Shown one piece after another: positions 1-11,800 of a stretch of 64,000 nucleotides of DNA. The translations under genes were made by a program, and so were the position numbers. The stretch covers positions 82,776,905-82,840,904 of the forward strand of contig JAPFBE010000002.1 of assembly GCA_034336665.1 (NCBI GenBank), given 5' to 3'. Below the pieces are notes generated by a model that did no database searches, was not told the DNA's origin, and was given only the letters and a program-made list of their open reading frames with translations. Source of the DNA: Luscinia megarhynchos (lineage: Eukaryota > Chordata > Aves > Passeriformes > Turdidae). Positions within the stretch are counted from its first letter, which is position 1; every line of letters starts with the position of its first letter.

Positions 1-3000
1 GGGTTTTAGGCTGAGCCATAGAAGTTGTAAAAATCATTAGTCCTCTGATCATTCTCCTTCCTGTCCTTTTCAGTACTCTACTGAAGGCTTATATTCAAGG
101 TGGAAGCAATGAAATATTGGAATTGTACTTCCCTTTCTGTGATATGTTAAGCTGATGGGCAGGCAATGTTTTTGATAGTGATGATGATCTTGAAGTCTCT
201 GGAATCTGTTTTTCTTCCTTTTGCTGATCTATCCAGATACAAGATCCCAAAGGTTCTTCTCTTTTTTCTTTCATCTGCCAGTAGATCAGGCTTTCTGATC
301 TCGTTGTTTGTGATGTCTAGGAAAGGAATATTGGCCACACAGATCATAGTGAAGGGCAATGTTGATGCTATCTGTGGTTTACACATTGTGCCCAATGTAT
401 TATGGCATTATGTTTTATGGCCTTTCACGTGTGTTATCCCTCCTTCCTTTGTGTGTCAAGAGGCAGTGTGCAATGCAGCCAGGACTGCAGTGAATGATTT
501 TAGCTGAGCTATCTTACCCAGAAGAGTCCTTATTGACATTTTAATGTCTCTTCACACATTTCCTGTATCAGGGCCTTCTGCCTCTAAAACTGATTTTCTC
601 TCCACGATTGGATTTTTTCCCTGTGTTTCCACAATTACTCCCTTAGCCGATAACTTTAAAGCTTGTCTAAGAAACAACTCTCTAGACAGAAGTTTTTCAG
701 ACTTCTTCCAGCTTTCCTTCTAGGTATATTTAACATCTCAGTGTCTGGTTTTGGATGTAATACTCTTTATGGAGCAAGTCACTTTTTGGTTATTCTTCCA
801 ATAGCCTCAGTTCTATTAAAGTAAGTCCCTTCACCTTATATGCAAAATAGGGCATGGCACTAGCTGTCTTGAAGAGAGGCTGTTTCTGCTAATTTTCTGC
901 TTAAGGAATGAGTTTTCTCTGAGGCATAGTGGTTCAATGGTTTCTTCTGTAATTAAAAGTAAATAATTTGTTGTGATTTGTCTGAGCTCTGTGATTTCTA
1001 GAAAGACTCAATGATATTCAGGAGGTTAAGATCACTTTACCTGATTTAGTAATCATCTAAGATTTTTTATATGGGGGATGGTTGTTAGTAATGTTTTGCA
1101 AGATGCATTGAATTTCCATTCAAGTTTTACTTTGAAGGCTGAATAATGACAAGCTGTAAATTATGAAAAATTGGGATAATAACAAGTTCCCCAAACTTCC
1201 CAAGGGGTTATGGACTGGGTGTAAGCTGCAATCTTAGAGGGGGAGGTCTCTATCTTCAAGACAGTTTTATGTAAATTTCAAGAACTATGTTATTGTAGTG
1301 ATATACATTCTAATACTTTCTTTATTCATGTCTGAGGAACAAAATCAAAGACCTCATAGTTTTTGCATATTGTCCTGAGATTTTCTGGTTTTAGCAGAGT
1401 CTTTATACTCTACATACTCTACAGGTCAATCAGAAACCAATCCCCAAAAGTATTACTATTTCTTTCTGCATCCTTTTCATTCCCATGTCAAATTTGTGTT
1501 GGTAGCCACACTGGAGTAGATTTTTTTTTTCTGATATGATCAATACTAACAGTTTGCAATTAGTTGAGAGATGTTATTTTTCAGGGGCTAGGAGCTACTT
1601 GGTGGCCACTGCTTTTGTTTTCCATAATTAACACTACTCTAACGTGCATGATAATGGTTACTCCTGAGACAATTCATTGGAATTTTGTGCTGATCATGGT
1701 ACAAAAATAAAAGATACTGAAGCCAAAAATGTGGACAATATTGGACAATGGTCTTGCCATTTTTTTTCTTAAGGGATCTCTTGACTGCTTCTACTGTTGA
1801 TTAAGGTTTATTTTTTGTCAAACCTCTGTTCCAGGATCTTTAATCCACCTGATATTTATTTTTTGTTTAATCAGTTTGTTTGGAATTTTGTTTTGCAACT
1901 TTATGGGCTTTGGAAAGTTTCTAGAGATTCCTCCTAATAAAGTTTTTTGTTTTAAGTTGAAAGGTCTCAGTCTGCATGATTTACATTTTTGTAACTTTTA
2001 GTCTGCAGGTGAGGAAGGCATGGTTCACTTGCTTAGTGCTAGATAATTGATAAATATTCATAAACTGCATATAAAAAATTAATAGAGGAATTTTTTCTTG
2101 TAATCACAGATTTTTTCAGATACTTCAGCATTTATAAATTGCATTGCTTCTGAAACTGTGACTGACTTTGTTCACCTGAAATGTGCAATTTTTTTTAGTG
2201 GTTTTCCTCTTTCTCCATATATTTCCTTCATCTTTCCTAAACTTATCTCTGCATGATTTTATTTCGATATTTGTTTGTTTCTTAATTTTTCTTCAGACAG
2301 TATTCTGTAGAAATACTATTACCTGGACTCCATTTGTTGAAGAAGACATGCTCTTGGGTATAATTCACAGACTGCAAGTTTGGCCATATCACCCATTTTA
2401 CACCCAGGAATTGAATAGGAAAGGTTAAAGGATTAAAATCTCAGATATGAAAAACAAATACCTATTGATATCTCTGGAGTCTATCAGAGAGCTGGGCTAA
2501 AGCCAGTATAGTGTTCATTTATTCAGAATGAGAGAAGTTTCAGAATTTTGTGATTCATGGCAGCAATAAGCAAGTGACAAAAAAGATGGTATTAATGTCT
2601 GCTTTGATCAGTAATGTTTGTGACACCAGGATCACATCTATGAGATTAGCTATCACTACAGCTAGATACATCTCTTCCACATTCATTTCAATACTCTGAT
2701 TGGAAAGACTTGAAATATAGACAGCAAGAAATTATATGTCACAGGAAAGGGGTCACCATTACTTTCCAAAATTAACATGGCCAAGTAGCAAAGGTAAAAT
2801 CTGCAGTGATTATTTCCCAAATATATTTTGATTGTCAGTAAAATAAATTTATTTTTGTCAAGTCCAGTCCAATTTTGCCCATGACAATAAGTGGTAAGTG
2901 ATCTTCTTGTCTTCATCTCAACTCACACACCTTTTCATTCTATTTTCTTCCTGTGACACACTGTGGCTTAACTGTTGGCTGAGATTAACTGACCACATTT

Positions 3001-4035
3001 CATCATAGCCTGGTTTATTGTCCTTTTTACTGAGGCTCCTGCCACAGGTGTGTTTTTCCATTGATATTTGGTGAGTATGTTTTTTAACAGAATCCCTTGA
3101 CCAGGCCCAAGGTTGATATTGCAGGGAGGTCTCAAAGCATAAAGGCTGGATTTCCCTTGGAGGAAACTATCCAGGCAAAGTTCCAAAAGGACTGCTTGTG
3201 GTATGATCCAGCCACTAAGGGGTATTCTGGCCAGGGAGGGCTGGAGCCAACTCATCCTGAAACACAAGGTGGACGCTGGTCCTGACAAAAGCTCCTCTGG
3301 GTATCCAGTTCCAGTCCTCTAATGTTCCCTGGTAATGTAGGCAATGCCAAGTGCCTCCTTAAAGATTACTTGCATTAAAGCTAAAGAACACAGACAAATT
3401 AAATCAAAAACAAGATGGATTTGTTTTGGTGTTTCATAATTTCTGGCTGTATCTACAGTGCTGTAGGAACAGTCCCTGACCTACAGTCCAAAAGGAAAAG
3501 AATACAATGAGCTATACTCACTGCCCCAAGTGTGATATGTAATACTTGCTTCAGGTATTTTCAGGTCATAGGCACCCCTCTGAAATGCACTTTAAAATGT
3601 AATTTTATTTTCAATTTGAAGTGACTCAGATGTGGCAGTTCTGTCATGGTCTATGACATGGTGTTTTATAGCATCATGCTGCAAATGTGATGCACACTAT
3701 GGGCAGTGGCAAGACATGAAATGGGCAGGGGCACACGTACTTGTAGGTACAAAGCTCACTGTCATAAGACTTCAACACAGTTTCCTTTCAACTTAGAGCA
3801 AAAACACATAGGGTCACATCTGAGTTTCACCTCAGAGTGAAATAGTTGTCAGGAAAATGCTAAATAGCACTTCAGAATGCACTTAGTTTGGACCTGAGAG
3901 AAATAAATAGATGAGTTGAGAGAAGCAGATCCACCTTCTGCTGAAGATCAGACAACTCCCCAAGAGGAGAGTATTGTAGTTTCTACCAAGATAGCAAATG
4001 TTGCTAACTATGCAAAATACATAGTTTAGTTTTAG
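1..4035. other. Unique AT-rich non-coding sequence
   Basis: No gene is recognisable here. The longest open frames are about 113 codons (166-507, +) and 106 codons (2968-3288, -). Neither shows a known domain, and both lie in ordinary low-complexity-biased DNA. The stretch 2970-3330 is somewhat richer in G+C than its surroundings and is open on both strands, which could reflect a decayed insertion, but I could not match it to a family. Confidence 0.7.
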
Positions 4036-4108
4036 GTAGCCCTCTGAGGAGTTGGACTCAATGGTCCTTATAGATCCCCTCAACTCAATATATCCCATGA
4101 TTCTATGT
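4036..4108 (+). mobile_element. CR1 LINE, 3'-terminal fragment
   Basis: A short, severely 5'-truncated CR1 copy. The segment reads GAGGAGTTGGACTCAATGG, then a TCC-TATAGATCCC block, then CAACTCAATAT, and ends in a CATGATTCTATG terminal motif. This is the typical avian CR1 3' end, in which a GTTGGACT-GATGATCC-type block precedes short ATTCTATG repeats. CR1 elements insert by target-primed reverse transcription and are usually 5' truncated, so a tail of about 70 bp is normal. It has no coding capacity. Its 3' end type matches the copy at 54300-55094 and differs from those at 24334 and 46808. Confidence 0.85.
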
Positions 4109-7100
4109 AAATTTTTTCAGTACATTCATACTGAGATGAAATTTTGTACAGTTATTACATGCATTTTGTTCTCCCTTGAAATAAATAAATGCTTACCACC
4201 AGGGGGTTTACCAAGAGATATCCTTATCAGTCCTTTCAAATCTTGCTTATTTTCTTCCTCTTAAGAAAGCAGTCATGATTTTCATAAAATGTCAATGTTG
4301 TGTTGTCTTCAAGTTAATCTTGGTTTTGGCAGAACCAGCCAGGCTAAAGAGACATACCTATTGTCACCTTCTGGAATACCTTGGCTAGCCAGTATTTAAA
4401 CAGACATCAAACTATAAGAGAAGGAAAATATCTTCAAAACTGTGTGCCATAAGTCTTGCCAAGACCAGCTTTTAAGACTTTCATAGATGACATTTGGGTT
4501 CAGACTCAGTGAAGTGGCTCTGAACTTTCTATTAAACCTGGGCCCTGGGTCTTCATCTCTTTCTGTTAATTAGTCTTAGTCTCTGAAGAATTATGATGTC
4601 TTGTGATGCCAGCACAGCTCTGAAAGGTCTAAGTTTGCCAGTTATCTCCTGTTTGCAGGGAGTTTATCAGTCCTCCAACACACTCATCTCAGGGAAGGAT
4701 AGCATCCTTCATCAGGCTCTTCTGGAATCCATGTCCCTCAGTGTCCTGCTATTTGGCTATTTTTAAAGTGTCCAAATAGAAAAAATTAATCACTTATATT
4801 TTTCCAAGTGTATAAAAAATATTGCTCCTTTACCAGGAATATTATTAAGTATTGTGCTGCAAGTAGTATGAATGACTCCAGGAACAAAGTGTTAGATTCA
4901 GATAGGATTGCCAAGGTGCATGAATCATGCACTCAAGTTCAGATAAAATTTACAAAGGAATTCTCAGAGGATGAATCATTTTAGTAGAAAGTACATGAAG
5001 TGCAGCGGTTGACAGCTGGGGTTTTTTGCTTGTATTGTTGGTTTCCCATGTAATTTTCTTTATTTTTTGGGCAGGGGCAGTGAGGATTTATGAACATTAT
5101 TCACTTCAGTATGATGTCTTCATACTTTGATTATTCAGGTTGCAAGTAATGTTTGCTGTATCTGCCATGAAGGTTTTTATTTAGCATTAGTCATATGCGC
5201 CAGCCTTGGAGAACTGAACATGCTCAATACACAGAACAATTTACTGAAAGAGCCATCAGTGAAACCCTGGTGGTTTGCCTATGGTTCTTCATGTCTAAAT
5301 TGCAGGTTACCCTCATTTTCAGTTGAAGTCATATGAAAAACTGTTTTTCAAGGTCAGAATTTGACCTTTTATAAGAAATATGTTTATTACTTGTTGTGCA
5401 ACTAGAACACTGGTCTGAGGCTCACTTTTTTTTTAATTGCACAAAGTGAGGAAATTTCAGGTTGTTATATGGCTAAAATCAGCCCCAGAGTAATTTCTAG
5501 CATTAGCAGTGAAGACAAAGGGACTTTGGAAGCCAATGTCACCAATACTGACCATTTCTGTGGAATGCTCTTAGGCTGAGTGGAAATGAGAAATAATTCA
5601 AAGTGGACATTATTCTGTTCTGACAATGTACTGTGTACATAGCCTCTCCTCCCCTGGCTGTCCTGCACTGACAATACAGGAGGATTTTAAATTGTGGTGG
5701 ATAGGAGTGAGGAGAGGAGGAGAAAAAGATGAGCCAGATGCTTGCTTAAACCTACAGGAGTTATTTCAATAGATCTGCTTGACCAACCCATTAAAATAAT
5801 AAAGCAAAAATATCTGCACTTTTGGCTAAGTATGTTTATTGGGATTTGCTGATAAATAGAAAGCAAAAGGCCTCATAAAGGGGAATAATCAATAAAAGTT
5901 AGGGACTCTGCTATATGCCAGAATGACAGCTGCATCCTAAGTACAGAACCAGGTTCTGTCAAAAAATTGTGCATCATAATAGATTGAAGGACCATCATAC
6001 TGTGTAATGCCTGTTACAGCACTTAGTTTTGTCTATTTATATGAATAATTCAAGATTTTATAGAGTTTTAGGGGCTATTTTTTTCATTCAGTTTACTACC
6101 CTCTTAGGAGCTGATATTTTCTCTGGTAGCATGAGAGAAGAAGAAGGAACTATTCCCATTTACATCAGTAGGAGGTTTGTCCCATTGGATTTTACAGAAC
6201 ATGATTTTAATGTTGGAACTGATTTCTGTAAGTCATATGTTTTGTTCTTTGCACTTGATGATCATACTTCGCAGCTGATTAGCTAAAGTTTATTTTGAAT
6301 AATTTGCAATTTTTGGAGGATAAAATTGGTGAATATTTTGCATTATATATGTATATCAATTTGTGTTACTTCTACAAAGCTGAACTGTATATTTCTAAAT
6401 CATATTACTTGAGTATTTTGAATATACCAAAGTGCTAAAACAGAGCAGCAGGAAAGAGCTGATGATTGCCCATGAGCAGGAATTGCTTAGAGGCATTGAA
6501 GTATGGTACTTCTAGACAAAATAGGCAATATTTTCAGTCTTCTCACAGTTCGTCTTCCTGCTTTAACACATTGCATGTTATAATGTAATCTATGAGATAG
6601 AAACAATACCAGGAGTCCTAATTAAATTAAAAGCAATTACCCGTTGTGTAGATACGGCTTCCAATTGAGCAGCTGCAAGTTGATATTTTGTCATCCCCAG
6701 TTTATCTATATGCTCATGTGTGATTCTTTGTATCAGTTATTAATGACATTTTCTCAGTACTCATGAAGTGTTGTGGAAAACAGAAGAGGAAAAGGATGAA
6801 TGGGAAAAGTGCTATAGGAAATTCAGACAGAAAATGAGTATATTTGCCACTGTAAATCCTCAACTGGGGTGCTGGTTCCTTGCTCACTTATTTTATGTTC
6901 TACTCAAAGAACAGAGTAGTTCTATCAGACTTATAGTCTGAAATAAATACTAGATTGTGCTTTTCTTCCCACCCCTCCTCATGTTTTTGGGGATCTAGCA
7001 GCAAATTTAAAAGACAGGATCTGACAAGTTAAGAATAAGAGCTTAGGTTCTTTGCAAGGCACTTCTGTCCTGGAAATGTCAAAATATCCTACATTAAACA

Positions 7101-7163
7101 TAAATAGAATTTATGTGTTTAATATATAGATATAATCAACACACTTTTAAAGAGCTTTTACAT
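4109..7163. other. Unique AT-rich non-coding sequence
   Basis: No gene, RNA or repeat is recognised. Open frames are below 90 codons and have no family resemblance. Short T and A runs are frequent. Confidence 0.7.
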
Positions 7164-7405
7164 GAGAGGAGAGGAGAGGAGAGGAGAGGAGAGGAGAGGA
7201 GAGGAGAGGAGAGGAGAGGAGAGGGAGAGGAGAGGAGAGGAGAGGAGAGGAGAGGAGAGGAGAGGAGAGGAGAGGAGAGGAGAGAGGAGAGGAGAGGAGA
7301 GGAGAGGAGAGGAGAGGAGAGGAGAGGAGAGGAGAGGAGAGGAGAGGAGAGGAGAGGAGAGGAGGAGAGGAGAGGAGAGGAGAGGAGAGGAGAGGAGAGG
7401 AGAGA
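7164..7405 (+). repeat. (GAGGA)n pentanucleotide microsatellite, purine tract
   Basis: About 240 bp made only of A and G on the + strand, built from the 5-bp unit GAGGA. The phase is broken several times, at a GAGAGGGAGAGG step near 7222, a GAGAGAGGAG step near 7281 and a GAGGAGGAG step near 7362. These slips are what replication slippage or small indels produce. The repeat keeps several frames open on both strands, giving Arg-Gly-Glu-Glu-rich and Leu-Ser-Ser-Pro-rich virtual proteins; these are artefacts of the repeat and not genes. Confidence 0.98.
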
Positions 7406-8659
7406 ACTTCACTGAAAATACACTGAAAAGTTCTTGGGTTTTCAATGTTGGAATGGATTTTTCACTTTCAGAAGTTTTTGGCTTTTAAGAAGACTTTCAT
7501 GTGACAACAAAAGGAAGGTTTATTAGAGAAATAATATTTCACTAGAGTACTATTCAGTCTGATTTAGTGTCTCTTTCAGGTGCACGGTGCTGCTGTAACA
7601 GTGGGACACATCATTCTCCAACTGAGAATATTATGCAATTTCTTAAGAGTCTACACAGGGTGATGTCCATTTGAGTTACTCTTATCTTGCTGGCTTAGGC
7701 CTCCTATCAAATAGGAGCAATTATTCCCAATGCAGTCAAATTAAATTTTCATAACTACAAAGCTGCATTTTTCCTTGGGGCACAACCTGATGCCCATTTC
7801 TTCATTCCTCATTCCTTAATCCTCTATATTAAATCTAAACAAATCAATGTTTACTAACATTAATATTTTAACATACAGTACTTGCTCTGCTTCTGACATC
7901 TTGTGCCTTTTTTAGTAACACGATGAAGGCTCTCTGCAGCTTTTGCTTTCTGTCAAAGATCCCTTATTTGGTTTGCATTATTTTTAACTGGTCATTTCTT
8001 TATGTGTAGATGTGCACATACAAGTGCCTATTTTTCTGACACTTAAGTCACAAAAAATTCCTAATTAATAAGAGAAAACAAATTGCACCACTGAACAAAG
8101 GTCGTTTTATGGAAAGACTAAGGGAGCATTAAAAAACCCTTCTTCAATTTCTGCATTAATCAAGTGAATAAAATGAGTTCACTTCCCTGTAAAGAGACAA
8201 TCAGTTACTTCTTGGTCCTCAGATTTACCAGCACAGGTCCATGCACTTTTACAAAAGCACCTCTCTGTCTAGAGACTGAAGGCAAGATCTTGTCAAACCA
8301 TATCAGGAGCAAATCTGCTGCTTGTGAATCTGCTTCCCACATACAATGATCCCACAACTGTTCTCGTAGTCACAGCCCCCCGATTCCCACCCTGAAACTG
8401 CTTCATATTCCTATTAGCTGTCTTCCAAATACCTAATTACAGTATTTGAATGACTACTCAATACCCTGGAACTAGTGTTTGTCTGTATGTGATATAAAGC
8501 AAATTAATGGATAGGAACACAAATCAATTAAAAAATAATTAAAATGGTATTCTATTTCCTTTCTTCTTTCCTTCACTCCCATTCTTCCCATTCATTTTGT
8601 GATTTTTCTGCCTATATCTATACCATAAGTCCCCCTGCATTATTTCTCTGTCCCTAGTG
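7406..8659. other. Unique AT-rich non-coding sequence
   Basis: Nothing recognised. One 61-codon frame at 8164-8349 has no known similarity. Confidence 0.7.
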
Positions 8660-8830
8660 AAGTTTGAATCTCCTTTCCATTTAGTATCAGCAAATGTAAT
8701 TACAGGCTAGTTACTTTCATTTCCAACTCATTAATGAAAATGTTAAATAAGACTGGACCTAAAGTACCTTCCTAGAAATCCACCAGATAATGTTTCCAAT
8801 TTCTACACGGTCACTCTCTTCCCAGAAAGA
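8660..8830 (-). mobile_element. Ancient CR1/L3-like LINE relic (reverse transcriptase part)
   Basis: The + strand reads as the antisense of the C-terminal part of a CR1-superfamily ORF2. It carries a TATCAGCAAATGT block (antisense of the ADDT-type box). This is followed by CATTAATGAAAATGTTAAAT (antisense of LFNIFIN-like coding) and AGACTGGACCTAAAGTA (antisense of the upstream GPVL part), and then by a CCACCAGATA-type block. The order matches ancient amniote CR1/L3 copies. The copy is heavily diverged, lacks any usable frame and has unclear ends. Divergence is greater than in the other CR1 copies here, which suggests an old insertion. Confidence 0.6.
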
Positions 8831-11800
8831 TTTTCAGAAATATTGACATCACCTCTTTACTTAGTTGGTGGGAAGTATCTGCATGATCATCCAGATCCCT
8901 CCAGGACTAAGTATAATCTCTCTCATTGCCTTGAGTTTCTTGCCAGCTCATCAACTAGCAAAGCCAGGCTTGAAAACTGAGATCCTTGGCACACAGCAAC
9001 TGTTAGTTTAAGGGCTTACTTCCTCTGCTGAAGATGAGGAGATGGGGATAGAAAGAAAACAATCTTTATTTAAGTACTGGTTTTAGTACTACCAGAGGTT
9101 TACCTATGGCTAGGAGTATAAACTTGAAAGTAGAATTCTGTAGGCTGTGTCCATCAGAAATGAAAGAAAAAATGTCAGATAATTACCAAACTAACATCAG
9201 CAGCCACATTTTTTCTGCCTTTTTATTATTAGAAAAAGTTAAGTCCTGATATTGAGTTCATTTGTTGTGTTTTCTGGCACACACTGGATGTTTGTATGCC
9301 TGCTGGGCTGGAATCCTGATGCTGGAAAAAATAATGTGTGCTGCAATTTCTAGCTAGCTACTGGGCTCTTTCCTGCACTTAGCTTCAAAGATTTTTTAAA
9401 ACATATTTTTCTGCACCACAGCTCAGAGTTGCTAAATCCAGAAATTGAAACATTCTAGGAACCAAATCATTTGGGGGAAAATCAAAGCTTTTGGAACATT
9501 GCCCTAGGATTTTGAAGATAGCAGTTAATAGTAAAAATGTTCAATATTTTTAAGGAAATCCCAATTATAAAAGGCTGCACCATTCAAATCCATGATTCAG
9601 GAATAGAATGAATGCTGTATGTCTAACAGTGAAGGAAATGCATGCCTGTGTTGTGAAGGCAGGAATTAGCAAACAAGAGGAAACCCCTTGCATTTTATGT
9701 CTCTTCTGCATTTCTATTTACATGCTGTGAGCAGTTGTGTGTGAATCCAAAGATGAAGCTTATTTAGTGCTTCAGGTTAGTCTCTATAATAGGTCTGACA
9801 ACAACTATAAGACACTATCCAATTTATGTAATTTGTACTTAAATACTGGTGCTGTTTTCCAAATGGAAAGGAAAAGGATTAGAGGAGATAGGAGTTTAAA
9901 TGGTGGTGTTCAGGCTCCTTTCCCCCCTCTACTGGAGTCCCTAACACTTGATTTGTGCAATGACATTTTAAAGTTGAGGTGTAAGCTTGCAGAGGTTGTA
10001 GTTACATTACTTGTATCTGCCATAAATGTGTGTCCTCTGCGAAAGGGCTTTTCAGGACAGTGGGCTCAGAGATGATCAGATGATCTCTTGAATTAGTCCT
10101 CAGCAGTATCCAGCTCTCTGAAGAGCTGTGTAAATGCTATTGCCAGCACTGTGAGACTGAGGATACAGGGAAGGACAACATGAATTAATGGCAACACAAA
10201 TTTCCATCAGAGTATTATGACTATAAAACTGTGGTCAGAGACAAAAAACCCCTGACAATACCAGACCTTTTAAACTTTTCCTAATGCTCCCAAATCCCAA
10301 AGCTACAGTATCCTCAGGATTTCAAAGATAGCAATAGTGTAGCCTGAAGGCCCTATGATTTTAGGAAGATTACTAGTGGTCCCCAGGGAAAAATCTATAG
10401 TCAAAGTCAGTAGAACCACTGGGCAAAGCTGATTGAAGAGCCTGGGGAATTGAAAAAGTGTAAAAAAGTAATAGTAGGGTAGTCTGAGGGCTCTACCAAC
10501 AAAAGGGACCTCTATCTTCACCATTTATATTTTAGAAGCCTTGTATAGAAAATTCTTCAAAGTTTCTTTAAAATGTGAAAAAATCTGCTTAATTTACTAT
10601 TATTTCATATAATATTTGAAAAATGAGAGTAATCATTCAGAAGAATCTGGATTTAGAGACCATGAGCTATTGAACACTGGAGCAGTGATGATGCACACAT
10701 ATGCTTGAGAGAGTGTATGTTAAATAACAATGCTTTGCATATGGGACTTAAAGTTGTTATGTGTAGAACAGAATGTCTTTACAGTAGTTGAATACTTTCT
10801 TTATAAAGCAAAATAATATTTCCATCAATCTGGCTTCTTAATACTTGTGTTTAAATGGTAAAGCTCCATGTATTTTCCCCAATACATTTTTTAAACATAT
10901 GGTTCACCTAATCTGTGGTTTTGCTAACTTCAAACAGAGGCTCATACTCAGTTATCTGATGTTAGGTACCTGACTGTGGTGTCTATATGAGGGGCCTCCA
11001 CTTTCTGTGAAGTCAGAGAATAAGGCTAGATATTTCCATAGGATGACCTAGGACTGCATTTCTCCAGTGAATGCAAAGACACCTTAGAGTGATTCCAGCT
11101 TCTGCAGCCTTAGTGAAAATCTGCATGAGTTGATATAAAACATAGTAATAAGGATGGATATTGTCATATTTGCCTTTCTGTAGATCTCACAGAGTATCCA
11201 ATGACAATGGTTAAAACTTGTGACAGAGTCCTCATTTTAGAGTCTGCTTCATTATTTTCCTAGTATCACTTTTCTGTATAAAGTGTTTTTTTATTATTCA
11301 TGTCAGCAGGAGACAAGAGTTTTCAAAATGTGTTCTTCATGAAGGTGTGCTTTTCTTTACATTCTGATGTTGGCCTGAAAATCATTTGTGTTTTACTGTT
11401 ATTTTCATTTTAAATGTAAGAGCAGAGAAGAGATTTCTTCTCTATCTAAAGATTTATCTGACACAGCATCAGATGAATTAACTACAGAATTTGAAGCAAA
11501 AGCACTTTGACAATGCTGTGCCTGCTCAAAGCATCAGATCAAGGAGACAACGTGGGAAGGCATGTGCCCCAGCACAGCCAGATCCATTGGGATTATGGCT
11601 GCCCCGTGTGGGGAAAGCCACTCAGTACTTCAGGCACTGCTTGTACAAACTTGCTGCTTAAGAAATAAACTTAGTGCATTTGTTGCCCTGGCTTTGGTGT
11701 TTGCTTGCCAAGAGCTGCAGTTATGTAGTGTTTACAGCAGCAGAGCAGTACAGTCCCCTTTATCTGATCCTTTTTCTTTTCCCTGGCATATTGATATGAC

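Noticed and set aside
166..507. 113-codon + ORF overlapping an 82-codon - ORF
   Set aside because: No recognisable family and no splice context; treated as chance.
2968..3288. 106-codon - ORF in a GC-richer patch, considered as an old ERV coding remnant
   Set aside because: No retroviral motif could be identified; evidence is composition only.
7113..7488. Arg-Gly-Glu-rich and Leu-Ser-Ser-Pro-rich ORFs
   Set aside because: Produced by the (GAGGA)n repeat keeping several frames open; no coding signal outside the repeat.
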